Assembly: GCA_030848705.1 (NCBI GenBank)
Contig: CM061239.1
Location: 85,852,363 to 85,916,362, forward strand
Reading direction: 5' to 3'
DNA from: Heracleum sosnowskyi
Lineage: Eukaryota > Streptophyta > Magnoliopsida > Apiales > Apiaceae
DNA: 64,000 nucleotides
Of the stretch, positions 1 to 8,824 are shown one piece after another. The stretch's first letter is position 1; every line of letters begins with the position of its first letter. The notes below the pieces were generated by a model. It was not told the DNA's origin, searched no databases, and was given only the letters and a program-made list of their open reading frames with translations. Position numbers and translations under genes: made by a program.

Positions 1-149
1 AAGTAAGACAGCGTAATAATATTAAATGCATTCTGGATCAGATTTATATACATTTCCAGATTTCATAAATCAAAAAACAATTAAACTTTATACAATGAAG
101 TTGCTCCTCTAGTCTGAGTTGATAGTTCTTTTGTTCTTTGCTTTAATCT
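1..149 (-). other. Element B, 3' untranslated internal region
   Basis: Non-coding sequence after the stop of B's third ORF, read on the minus strand toward a 3' LTR that lies left of the window. It aligns by eye with 61153-61300 of element E (shared words such as GAGGAGCAACTTCATTG and the run up to AATGCATTTAATATTA), where the LTR follows about 225 bases after the ORF stop. B's 3' LTR should therefore begin roughly 100 bases before position 1. Confidence 0.75.
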
Positions 150-371
150 TCAGTCCATTCCAATCTCACCTTCTTCAATCATTGGATCGGAGTTAGCAGC
201 TTGATAATCAATCACTGATAGATAGTGCAGTGGTTCTCCAGGTTTAAGGATTGCTCCTTGGATGTGTCTTCCAATATATTCAACCTCTTGACCCACTCCA
301 GCCCATAACCATGCAATGTTAACATCTTTCTTGTTTAGCTTTGGCATGTTTGGCAGTCTGGTATGCACTTC
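150..371 (-). pseudogene. Element B third ORF, C-terminal piece cut off by element A
   Basis: Last ~73 codons of B's third-ORF protein. The reading frame is broken by the insertion of A: the upstream part ends at 13146 and this part resumes at the TSD copy ACTTC (367-371). Residues such as RLPNMPK, KDVNIAW and YQAANSD recur in element E near 60990-61150, which confirms that the two pieces were once continuous. The segment ends with a stop at 150. There is no start codon of its own: the apparent start is a GTG valine codon inside the old ORF. Function unknown. Confidence 0.85.
367..371. repeat. Left target-site duplication of element A (ACTTC)
   Basis: ACTTC directly precedes the left LTR and is repeated at 13141-13145 directly after the right LTR. 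The 5-bp size is usual for copia integrase. Confidence 0.95.
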
Positions 372-445
372 TGTTAGATATAATTGCTGACGTTTGTTTA
401 TCAGTGTTTAAGCAACAGGTACTGACCCGAGTCTATCAGAAGCCA

Positions 446-469
446 GTCAGAGTTTAATTAAACTCTGAC
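446..469. repeat. Perfect 24-bp palindrome in element A LTR
   Basis: GTCAGAGTTTAA is followed at once by its reverse complement TTAAACTCTGAC. Each arm carries the AAACTCTGA motif dispersed through the element. An imperfect second copy is at 495-518. The right LTR repeats both (12668-12691 and 12717-12740). Confidence 0.95.
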
Positions 470-716
470 AGGATGAAGAGTTTAAAGGAAGCCGGTCAGA
501 GTTTATTTAAAGTCTGACAAGGTGATAGTTGAATTAGCTGTCGGTGCTGAATTGAAGATTCTAGAAGCAATATATTCTGAAGATGGAAAGAAGCAGAATA
601 TATTGATACAGCTAAGGAAACGGAATAGAAGATAAGAAGCAATCCTTAATTGATATGAATTGTATAGCTAATTTATAGGAGTATCAATTAGATAAGGATT
701 GTATGTAGCTGTGTAC

Positions 717-724
717 TATATAAA
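717..724 (+). promoter_or_regulatory. TATA-type box of element A LTR promoter
   Basis: TATATAAA lies about 195 bases before the LTR end, a reasonable position for the U3 promoter that drives genomic RNA. The right LTR carries the same box at 12939-12946. Inferred from sequence only. Confidence 0.6.
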
Positions 725-920
725 CACAGATAGGTTATCCCTAGAAGGGATGCGAACATTTGAATTTATTATTCTTGTAACCTAGTAGCTCTTTGTGATT
801 CTTTAACATCACTAAGAGAGAATTATTTGATATAATTAAGTTTGTTGATTTACAAACTTGTGTTCTTGATTGTTATTCTCATACCTACTTGATTATATAT
901 TGTGTATTCGGCCTAACAAT

Positions 921-933
921 TGGTATCAGAGCC
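921..933 (+). other. Element A primer binding site
   Basis: TGGTATCAGAGCC begins two bases after the LTR end. This is the complement of the 3' end of plant initiator methionine tRNA, the usual copia minus-strand primer. Confidence 0.93.
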
Positions 934-981
934 AAGGCTGTTTAATATATACAGTTTTACGATTCAAACACAGTATTAATC

Positions 982-3306
982 ATGTCTGAAGAAAATCAAA
1001 CTGCTCCTAAGGCTGAACAGGTTAAGCCCAATTCTGTGAGTCGATATGAAACAATCAGGGTTCCAATTCTCAGGCCAGTAGAGTATCCGATTTGGAAGGT
1101 TAAGATGACCATGTTTCTGAAGGCTACAGATCCAGAATACCTTGACAGAATCAATGATGGTCGTCATATGCCAACTAAATTGTCCCCTGTTGTTGATGGT
1201 CAAGAACAAAAGACTGTTCCAAAGGAAAAGAAAGATATGACTCCTGAGGATATCTCATCAATTGCAAAGGATGCAAAGGTTAGACATCTTCTCCACAGTG
1301 CTTTAGATAATGTTATGTCTAACAGAGTAATTGGCTGCAAAACTGCCAAAGAGATATGGGATGCTTTAGAAGTCAGATGCCAGGGAACAGGTGCTATTAA
1401 GAAGAACAGAAAAACAATACTCACACAGGAGTATGAGCACTTTGATTCAAGAACTAATGAAACCTTGACTGAGACTTATGACAGATTTTGCAAACTGTTG
1501 AACGATCTGTCTCTGGTAGATAAAGAATATGAACTTGAAGAGTCTAATCTCAAATTTCTGTTATCTCTACCTGAAAAGTGGGATTTAAAGGCAACAACAA
1601 TCAGAGATAATTATGATCTTGCTGATACAGATCTTGATGAGATCTATGGATTGTTAAAGACTCATGAACTTGAGATAGAACAAAGAAACAGGAGATCCAG
1701 CAAGAAGACAAAATCTGTTGCTCTCAAAGTCGAGGAGAAGCCCATTAAGAAGGAATCATCAAGGAAGAAAGCCAAGGGAAAGGCTTTAGTCATAAAATCT
1801 GAGAGTGAGTCATCAAACTCTGATGATGATTCAAACTCTGATGAAGCTTCTGACTCTGAGGATGATGAAGAACAGATGATGCAAATGGCTGCATTGATGG
1901 TGAAGACCTTCAAGAAGATGGGGTTCAAGAACTTCAAGAAGGGAAAGAGATTCTCAAGGAGAGATTCAAATTCTGAGAAGAAGAATTTCAGAAAGTCTGA
2001 TGGAAGGGATACCAAGTCTGGAAAGAAGGATAAATCTGAAATCCAGTGCTACAAATGTAAGGAGATGGGTCACTATGCTCCAGAGTGCAAGAAAGGCAAA
2101 TCTGAGAAATCACTCATCTCTAAAGGCAAAGACTGGGCAGATACTTCAGACTCTGATGATGGAGAAAACTATGCTCTTATGGCAACTGTCAGAGATGAGA
2201 CTGAATCTTCTGAAAATAAGGTACCCCTAACTACTTATGCTTATGATACTGATAATATAACTGAGTTAAGAGTATATCTGAAAAGTGTTCATGTTAGCTA
2301 TAGGGATCAGACTTTAGAGAATGAGAGAATTAAATCTGAGAATCTTAGTCTTAAAGATAGAAACAAGTTTCTTGAAGGAGAACTTGAAAATATGAAGCAG
2401 ATTCAAAAAGAAAGAGATGATGCTGTTTATGTTGAACATGAGTTGCTTAAAAGGTATAGGCAACTAGAATCTGATTTAGAAAAAGAAAGAAAAATAATCA
2501 AGACTTGGACAGATTCTGTAAGAGACACTCATCAAGTGTTTCAGACTGATTCTGTAGGTTTAGGTTATTGTGAAAATGATGAACTTAGGTTTAAAGACAA
2601 GGTTAAGGTAAAACCACAACTTAAACCTGTGAAATTTGTTCCAGAAGCCAATAAGTTAAAATCTGTTGTAATAAGAGAAGCTGATATGGAATCAGATGAA
2701 GCCTGTGAAAGACAGGAAAATATTATAACAGAAAAACTTATGGAAAGAGAAGCTGTTAGAAAGCCAGGAAAAACTTGTGAAAAACAGGTTAATGTTGGTT
2801 TGATGACAGGGAAACAGTTTAATCATAAACTGAAAGAGGTAAAATCTGCCATGAAACCAAAAGGGTCCAAGAAGAATAGGAATGGAAAGATAGGCATAAA
2901 TAATAGAAATAATCATTTGCCTACTGGTGCTGCTCCGAGGAAAACATGTTATAATTGTGGTAGTTCTAATCATCTTGCTAGATTTTGCACTAAGAACAAA
3001 CATATTAATTCTTTATCTTCTACTTCTGAAGTAAAAAATGATAATGTTAGGGTTAGACCACAGACCTTATGCAGACACTGTGGGAGCACTTGGCATTCCA
3101 TTTATACTTGCAAGAGTTATCATGCTATTTATCACAACTATTATGAGCTAAAACCCAATTTGAAATGGGTTAGAGCAAACTCTGCTAGTGTAAAATCTGA
3201 CAATGTTAGTTTAAACTCTGATAATACAGATTCCGCTGCAAAAGCTAACACTGTTAAGAAGGACAAAGGATCCAAGCAAGTCTGGATCCTTAAAACTAAC
3301 ACTTAG
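982..3306 (+). CDS. gag: Element A Gag polyprotein
   Basis: 774-aa Gag, the structural protein that forms the virus-like particle and binds genomic RNA. The N-terminal ~240 residues have the copia Gag fold signature (residues like YPIWKVKMTMFLKA near 30). Next comes a Lys/Ser/Asp-rich linker with repeated NSD, then three CX2CX4HX4C zinc knuckles at about 356-369, 656-669 and 697-710, which is more than the single knuckle of many copia Gags. A coiled-coil-like Glu/Lys segment lies at about 440-520. The ATG at 982 is 49 bases after the primer site. The ORF is intact and ends in VWILKTNT. Pol follows in the -1 frame. Confidence 0.93.
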   Translation: MSEENQTAPKAEQVKPNSVSRYETIRVPILRPVEYPIWKVKMTMFLKATDPEYLDRINDGRHMPTKLSPVVDGQEQKTVPKEKKDMTPEDISSIAKDAKVRHLLHSALDNVMSNRVIGCKTAKEIWDALEVRCQGTGAIKKNRKTILTQEYEHFDSRTNETLTETYDRFCKLLNDLSLVDKEYELEESNLKFLLSLPEKWDLKATTIRDNYDLADTDLDEIYGLLKTHELEIEQRNRRSSKKTKSVALKVEEKPIKKESSRKKAKGKALVIKSESESSNSDDDSNSDEASDSEDDEEQMMQMAALMVKTFKKMGFKNFKKGKRFSRRDSNSEKKNFRKSDGRDTKSGKKDKSEIQCYKCKEMGHYAPECKKGKSEKSLISKGKDWADTSDSDDGENYALMATVRDETESSENKVPLTTYAYDTDNITELRVYLKSVHVSYRDQTLENERIKSENLSLKDRNKFLEGELENMKQIQKERDDAVYVEHELLKRYRQLESDLEKERKIIKTWTDSVRDTHQVFQTDSVGLGYCENDELRFKDKVKVKPQLKPVKFVPEANKLKSVVIREADMESDEACERQENIITEKLMEREAVRKPGKTCEKQVNVGLMTGKQFNHKLKEVKSAMKPKGSKKNRNGKIGINNRNNHLPTGAAPRKTCYNCGSSNHLARFCTKNKHINSLSSTSEVKNDNVRVRPQTLCRHCGSTWHSIYTCKSYHAIYHNYYELKPNLKWVRANSASVKSDNVSLNSDNTDSAAKANTVKKDKGSKQVWILKTNT

Positions 3307-3317
3307 TGTTTTGCTTG

Positions 3318-3328
3318 TAATTGCAGGG
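3318..3328 (+). promoter_or_regulatory. gag/pol junction with conserved TTGCAGG
   Basis: Pol opens directly after an in-frame TAA with TTG CAG GG and has no ATG. The same TTGCAGG, in the same -1 relation to gag, stands before the protease in B (21422) and D (39743). It looks like a 3' splice acceptor (TTGCAG|G) or part of a recoding signal. Which one cannot be told here. Confidence 0.5.
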
Positions 3329-6300
3329 TATACTAGAGAGCACACTTATCTTGGACAGTGGATGCTCAGGACATATGTCTGGAAATAAAGCCCTGCTATC
3401 AGACTTTAAGGAGAAGGCTGGCCCAAAGGTTTCCTATGGAGATGGCAACATAGGACACACTCTGGGATATGGCAATATCAATCTTGGAAGTGTCATCATC
3501 ACAAATGTAGCTCTAGTCTCAGGACTCAAGCATAATCTGCTATCTGTGAGTCAAATCTGTGACAGAGGAAACCATGTAGATTTTCATAGTGAATACTGTG
3601 AAGTTATCAGTAAATCTACTGGAAAAGTTGTTCTAGTTGGACACAGGCGCAACAACATTTATGAAGCAAGTTTGGTAACAAACTCTGATGGAAAAACAGT
3701 GTGTCTAACAGCCAGAATGTCAAATGAAGAGAGTTGGAACTGGCACAAGAAGCTCTCTCATCTCAATTTGAACAACATCAATGAGCTAATAAGAAAGGAT
3801 CTTGTAAGGGGACTTCCAAAATCTATACTTAGTCTAGATGGCTTGTGTGATTCTTGTCAAAAAGCCAAGCAAAGGAAGTCATCTTTCAAGAGCAAATCTG
3901 AATCATCAGTAGTGGAACCTTATCATCTTCTACATGTTGATCTCTTTGGACCAGTAAATGTGATGTCTATGGGCAGAAAGAAATATGCTCTAGTAATTGT
4001 TGATGAATATACTAGATATACATGGGTGTATTTCTTGTCAAAGAAGGATGAAACTGCTCAAACGTTGATGGATCATGTAAATCTACTGGACAAAGGATCA
4101 CAGCACAAAGTCAAAATTATAAGGAGTGATAATGGAACTGAATTCAGAAACTCAATCATGGAAGCTTTCTGCAAGGAAAGAGGAGTGAAACAAGAATTTT
4201 CTGCACCTGGAACTCCACAGCAAAATGGTGTAGTTGAAAGAAAGAACAGAACCTTAATTGAAGCAGCCAGAACTATGCTTGATGAAGTAAAATTACCAAC
4301 ATACTTCTGGGCAGAAGCTGTTCAATCTGCTTGTTTTACTCAAAATGCAACATTGATCAACAAGCATGGGAAAACACCATATGAGATGGTGAAAAATAAG
4401 AAGCCAAATTTGAAATATTTTCATATATTTGGATGCAAATGCTTTGTGTTGAAGACTCATCCTGAACAGTTGACAAAGTTCGAGTTAAAAGCTGATGAAG
4501 GAATCTTTGTTGGCTACCCATTGTCAACAAAAGCATTCAGAGTCTATAATCTAAGAACTAAGGTGATCATGGAATCTATACATGTGTCATTTGATGACAA
4601 GAAAATAATTGGACTTGAAGACAAGGATGGATATGATCAACTACGTTTTGAAAATGAAGATCTATTCTCTGATAATGTAAACTCTGATGAAGCAGGGTTG
4701 ACAAACTCTGACGAAGCATACTCTGATCCTCTACTGGTAAATACTGAAGAAACTGGAAATTCTCAAATTGAACAAAATAGAGAACCAGTTGAGGGGGCGC
4801 GTGAAGAAGCTCAACAAAATACAGCAAATGAGTCAGTTGAGGAAACTGATTCAAACTCTGACAGTTCAAACTCTGAGCCATCCAATTCAGGGGGAGCCTC
4901 AGATGCTGCAGAAAGTCAACATATGAATCAGGAGAGCATGGATCAAGGGGGAGGATTCAATAATAATGCAAGAAACCACTTACCAACAGCAAGAAAGTGG
5001 ACACAGGCACACACACCTGATCTCATAATTGGAGATCCTGATGCTAGTGTAAGAACTAGAAGTGCAACAAATAATGAGTGTCTGTATCATGCTTTCTTGT
5101 CTCAAACAGAACCAAAGAAAGTGGAGGAAGCTCTTCAAGATGCACACTGGATAACAGCAATGCAAGAAGAGTTAAATGAATTTGAAAGAAATGAAGTCTG
5201 GACACTTGTACCTAGACCAAAGAATAGATCAATAGTAGGTACAAAGTGGGTTTTCAGAAACAAGACTGACAGTGAAGGTGTGATTACAAGAAACAAGGCT
5301 AGACTTGTGGCTAAAGGTTATTCACAACAGGAAGGAATTGACTATGATGAAACCTTTGCTCCAGTTGCAAGACTGGAGGCCATAAGGATTTTTCTGGCCT
5401 ATGCAGCACACAAGAAGTTTAAAGTTTTTCAGATGGATGTAAAAAGTGCTTTTCTCAATGGGAAGCTTGAAGAAGAAGTGTTTGTTGAACAACCACCAGG
5501 ATTTGTAGATTCCAAGCATCCAGATTATGTCTACAGGCTTGACAAGGCATTATATGGACTAAAGCAAGCACCAAGAGCATGGTATGAAACTCTTGCTCAA
5601 TTTCTTTTAGAAAGTGGGTTCACAAGAGGTACAATTGATAAAACCTTGTTTTATTTCAATTATGGTGATGATTTGCTGTTAGTTCAAATTTATGTAGATG
5701 ATATTATTTTTGGATCTACTAATGACAAACTTTGTAAGAAGTTTGCAAAGCTTATGCAATCCAGGTACCAAATGAGCATGATGGGAGAGCTTAGTTATTT
5801 TCTAGGCTTACAGGTCAAGCAAACAGATGATGGGATTTTTATCAATCAAGCAAAGTATACCAGAAATCTTCTAAAGAAATTTGGTATGCTTGATAGTTCA
5901 TCTGCTACAACTCCCATGGCTACAGCAACGAAGCTTGACAAAGACACAGGAGCCTTAGTAGATATGACTAACTACAGAGGAATGATAGGGTCTTTACTGT
6001 ATCTTACTGCAAGTAGACCTGATATCATGTATGCAACATGTCTTTGTGCAAGATTTCAAGCAGATCCCAGAGAGCCTCATCTAACAGCTGTAAAAAGGAT
6101 CTTCAAATATCTCAAAGGAACCATAACCCTGGGTTTATGGTATCCTAGAGAATCAGAGTTTAAGTTAATTGGTTACTCTGATGCAGATTTTGCAGGCTGT
6201 AAGATAGACAGAAAAAGTACAAGTGGAAGCTGTCAATTTTTAGGTGACAGATTGGTTTCTTGGTACAGTAAGAAACAGAAATCAATTTCTACATCCACTG

Positions 6301-6635
6301 CAGAAGCAGAGTATATAGCAGCTGGTAGCTGTTGTGCACATATTTTATGGATGAAGAATCAATTGCTGGATTATGGGTTAAGGTACTCTAGAATACCTAT
6401 TTTCTGTGATAACCAAAGTGCTATTGCTATGACAGGTAATCCAGTACAGCATTCCATGACCAAGCACATCAGCATAAGGTATCATTTTATCAGAGAACAT
6501 GTGGAAGAAGGAAACATTGAGCTTCATTTTGTGTCTACAGATCAACAACTTGCAGATATCTTCACCAAACCTTTGAGTGAAGCTACTTTTACAAGATTGG
6601 TAAATGAACTTGGAATGATCTCTGGTTCTGACTAG
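3321..6635 (+). CDS. pol: Element A Pol: protease, integrase, reverse transcriptase, RNase H
   Basis: 1104-aa uninterrupted copia Pol. Protease active site LDSGCSGHM is at residues 11-19. The pre-integrase zinc region (WHKKLSHL then CDSC) is near 140-180. The integrase DDE triad falls in DLFGPV (~208), RSDNGTEF (~268) and NGVVERKNRT (~305). RT starts near VGTKWVFRNK (~640), with MDVKSAFLNG (~705) and catalytic YVDD (~791). RNase H motifs are GYSDADFAG (~951), TAEAEY (~990) and DNQSAIAM (~1033). It ends after ADIFTKPL. All key residues are present, so the enzymes look functional. The start is a non-ATG TTG after a stop, so it is probably made as a fusion with Gag. Confidence 0.96.
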   Translation: MQGILESTLILDSGCSGHMSGNKALLSDFKEKAGPKVSYGDGNIGHTLGYGNINLGSVIITNVALVSGLKHNLLSVSQICDRGNHVDFHSEYCEVISKSTGKVVLVGHRRNNIYEASLVTNSDGKTVCLTARMSNEESWNWHKKLSHLNLNNINELIRKDLVRGLPKSILSLDGLCDSCQKAKQRKSSFKSKSESSVVEPYHLLHVDLFGPVNVMSMGRKKYALVIVDEYTRYTWVYFLSKKDETAQTLMDHVNLLDKGSQHKVKIIRSDNGTEFRNSIMEAFCKERGVKQEFSAPGTPQQNGVVERKNRTLIEAARTMLDEVKLPTYFWAEAVQSACFTQNATLINKHGKTPYEMVKNKKPNLKYFHIFGCKCFVLKTHPEQLTKFELKADEGIFVGYPLSTKAFRVYNLRTKVIMESIHVSFDDKKIIGLEDKDGYDQLRFENEDLFSDNVNSDEAGLTNSDEAYSDPLLVNTEETGNSQIEQNREPVEGAREEAQQNTANESVEETDSNSDSSNSEPSNSGGASDAAESQHMNQESMDQGGGFNNNARNHLPTARKWTQAHTPDLIIGDPDASVRTRSATNNECLYHAFLSQTEPKKVEEALQDAHWITAMQEELNEFERNEVWTLVPRPKNRSIVGTKWVFRNKTDSEGVITRNKARLVAKGYSQQEGIDYDETFAPVARLEAIRIFLAYAAHKKFKVFQMDVKSAFLNGKLEEEVFVEQPPGFVDSKHPDYVYRLDKALYGLKQAPRAWYETLAQFLLESGFTRGTIDKTLFYFNYGDDLLLVQIYVDDIIFGSTNDKLCKKFAKLMQSRYQMSMMGELSYFLGLQVKQTDDGIFINQAKYTRNLLKKFGMLDSSSATTPMATATKLDKDTGALVDMTNYRGMIGSLLYLTASRPDIMYATCLCARFQADPREPHLTAVKRIFKYLKGTITLGLWYPRESEFKLIGYSDADFAGCKIDRKSTSGSCQFLGDRLVSWYSKKQKSISTSTAEAEYIAAGSCCAHILWMKNQLLDYGLRYSRIPIFCDNQSAIAMTGNPVQHSMTKHISIRYHFIREHVEEGNIELHFVSTDQQLADIFTKPLSEATFTRLVNELGMISGSD

Positions 6636-7886
6636 AGATACGGGTTAGACTCACTTTTTATGTTCATGATTTCTTACATGTGTTAACTGTTATGTGAATC
6701 AGCATGTTAAACTCTGATGATAAACTCTGAAAGTAATCTCTGATGCTAAACTCTGTTGGTCATACTCTGAAAGTTACAGTTTAATGTCATACTCTGATTG
6801 TAATTTTGTCTGAAACATTTGGACCAATGAAGAAATTTGTATGAAGCATAGTTCTCAGTAAGTAACTGTGAATCCTTAAGAGTTGTATAGATTCTGATCT
6901 CGATAATGTGCAGTAAGTTAACACAGCATGATACTGTCTCTGTATTTATACCATCTCTTAGTTTATTGATCCTATATACTGAGTCTGTATTAGCTGTTTG
7001 CATTTTCTCTCATAAGTTAATTATATTTACTGATGAAAAGTCTAAACTCTGATTCTTAATTAAAAAAAAAAAAAAAATTTCACCCTCAAATCAAAAGATG
7101 CCAAAAAGAGCACAAATTCCTTTGAGATCATGTTGTGCCTAGGAAGATCCAGGAACTTATTGTATGAAATAAGGGCTAAAATCATTGATTTTTGGTGACT
7201 AGTGCCAACCACTGATTACTGGAAAAATAAAGAAAAAAAATAATAATAAAAAAAAAAATAATAAAGAAAGGGGGTGAAAAATTAAAAGATATATCCAAAT
7301 GAAAGGATATCAGAAAACAGAGTTTAGATATAAAATCAGATTTTATGTTATACGTGAGAGTTTAGGCAACCAGTTTTTACTACTTTCGTTTGTGGATTTT
7401 ATGCACTTTGAGATGATTTAAATATTTATTACAGTAAACTCTGCTATTGCACACACATATTTTCACACCTGTACAGATTGAGAGAAGAGTTTATTGACAA
7501 AGAAGGACAAATGGTAAACACTGATGTATTGTGTGACAAATGCCGAGGTAACTTTGTTTTAATCTTTAATGATTAAAATAATTTCTCTGTTTCAGGCATA
7601 TTATAATTTTGAGATTAGACATTTGTTTTTCAAAAATGTATGATTTGTAACGGATTAATTTTACATTCAACAGAGAACAGAAAGAGTGTGTTTGATAAGT
7701 TCTGATGGTGATTAGTAGCGCTGATGAGTATGTTAGTTTATTGTTCAAAGTGATATCATTTCTTTCACTTTACAATTACTATGAGATACTGAAATGTAAA
7801 ACAAAACAATGAATTTTTCTCATTAAATGATTCAAACTCTGTTTACAATCAGACAAGTTCATACTTTTGTCTAGCTACTTGTTCGA
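6636..7886 (+). other. Element A post-pol non-coding region
   Basis: 1.25 kb without a convincing ORF. It holds a cluster of AAACTCTG(A) motifs at 6707-6755 and others near 7048, 7435 and 7833, an oligo-A run at 7062-7076, an A-rich stretch near 7225-7262, and a purine tract AAAGAAAGGGGGTGAAAA near 7263-7280 resembling an internal polypurine tract. Confidence 0.7.
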
Positions 7887-8285
7887 TTAACAGGTTATTA
7901 TAACATCTGGGATTTTCAAAGCTTGACAACCCCTTGATGTTGACTCATCATCATCATTCTCTCGCATTCTCTTTCTGGCTTGCAGCTTGCAGGACTCCAA
8001 GAAGACATTCTTCTTTGAACCCTTCAAGTAGCTCTGATAAAAGAGCATCATACAGATCTCCACAGCCTCATCATCTGCAAGGATGGGCACATCATATGGT
8101 CCAGGACGGATGATGTGCACATAGGGGTTGGAGATAGGTCCTTCCGCTATTTCATCATCAGCTATGAGCCCTTCATCATTCAGAAATGATAACACAAGAA
8201 ACTCATCAATGATGTAGTTTGCTTGTTGACGCCAGTTCAAATCTAAGAAGGATTCTACATCCATGAATTCAAAGATTCCTGCCAT
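7887..8285 (-). CDS. Element A antisense ORF, unknown function
   Basis: 132-aa ORF on the strand opposite to gag and pol. It starts at ATG 8285 and stops at 7887. The protein begins MAGIFEFMDVESFLDLNW, is acidic and has a basic KARKRMRENDDDE-type stretch near the C-terminus that could act as a nuclear signal (inference). Composition looks protein-like and the ORF lies outside every other coding region of A, so it is not a shadow of one. I do not recognise the family. Antisense ORFs are known in some plant Ty3/gypsy elements (family knowledge), and this copia case may be similar or may be a captured host fragment. Confidence 0.55.
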   Translation of the reverse strand: MAGIFEFMDVESFLDLNWRQQANYIIDEFLVLSFLNDEGLIADDEIAEGPISNPYVHIIRPGPYDVPILADDEAVEICMMLFYQSYLKGSKKNVFLESCKLQARKRMRENDDDESTSRGCQALKIPDVIITC

Positions 8286-8824
8286 TTGATGTATGGTAAT
8301 TTTTTTTTTGATATGTGTATTGCCTGTTGTTACAATGCTCCAGATTTTATAGCATCCAACAGGGCAACTGAAAGGTTTTGCGTGGTTCGAAGCTTGGGAA
8401 CAGTAAAGTGCGGAGTTCCAAGACAGTCATTATTCTTCCGACTGTTGAGCTCCTTAGTACTTTATTATTATGTTTCTGAGATATACAAATCGATAATTTT
8501 ATTATTATTGATTTTTTTAAAAGCGGTTATGTGATGCACGGTGTCTTCTCGTCTGCACGTATGTGTTGGAAGTTGTTCAATACAGCTGTCAGCATCTGTA
8601 CGTGTGCCACGTGTCCCACTACCACAGTAAATGGAGTAAGACAGTTGTGTATTGATGATTAAAAATTGTTCAGTTTTTAATTTTACATTTTATTTTTATA
8701 CAATACACACACCTTCGTTTAAAATTTTCACATCTTACTCATACACATCTTTTGTCACACACGCATATTCACAAACACCTTTCTACACATAAACTCTGTT
8801 AAGCCTTCGAATCAAAATCTTCGC
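8286..8824. promoter_or_regulatory. Promoter-like segment between antisense ORF and third ORF of A
   Basis: 539 bases separate two divergent ORFs. A G-box/ABRE-type GCCACGTGTC is near 8607-8616. A TATA-like TTTTTATACAATA near 8693-8705 precedes a CA/CT-rich stretch (8704-8790) that resembles a plant 5' leader, and the ATG follows at 8825. This suggests an internal, possibly bidirectional promoter. A weak 82-aa plus-strand ORF at 8286-8534 is not believed. No transcript evidence is available. Confidence 0.4.

Larger units (their letters stand above)
372..918 (+). repeat. Element A 5' LTR
   Basis: Starts TGTTAGATAT and ends GGCCTAACA. It matches 12594-13140 over 547 bp with no difference seen by eye. 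It holds a TATA-type box at 717-724, a perfect 24-bp palindrome at 446-469 and a second imperfect one at 495-518. Confidence 0.96.

Noticed and set aside
1662..2015. 117-aa minus-strand ORF over gag of A
   Set aside because: Shadow of the Glu/Ser/Lys-rich gag linker; its Phe/Ser-rich composition is the antisense of that linker.
3306..3321. Short intron between the gag VW codon and TTGCAG
   Set aside because: The distance is only about 38-44 bases, shorter than normal plant introns, and no shared GT donor exists there. A donor further upstream remains possible.
8286..8534. 82-aa plus-strand ORF after the antisense ORF of element A
   Set aside because: It lies in the promoter-like segment, is hydrophobic and low-complexity at its end, and has no sign of conservation. 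Likely chance.
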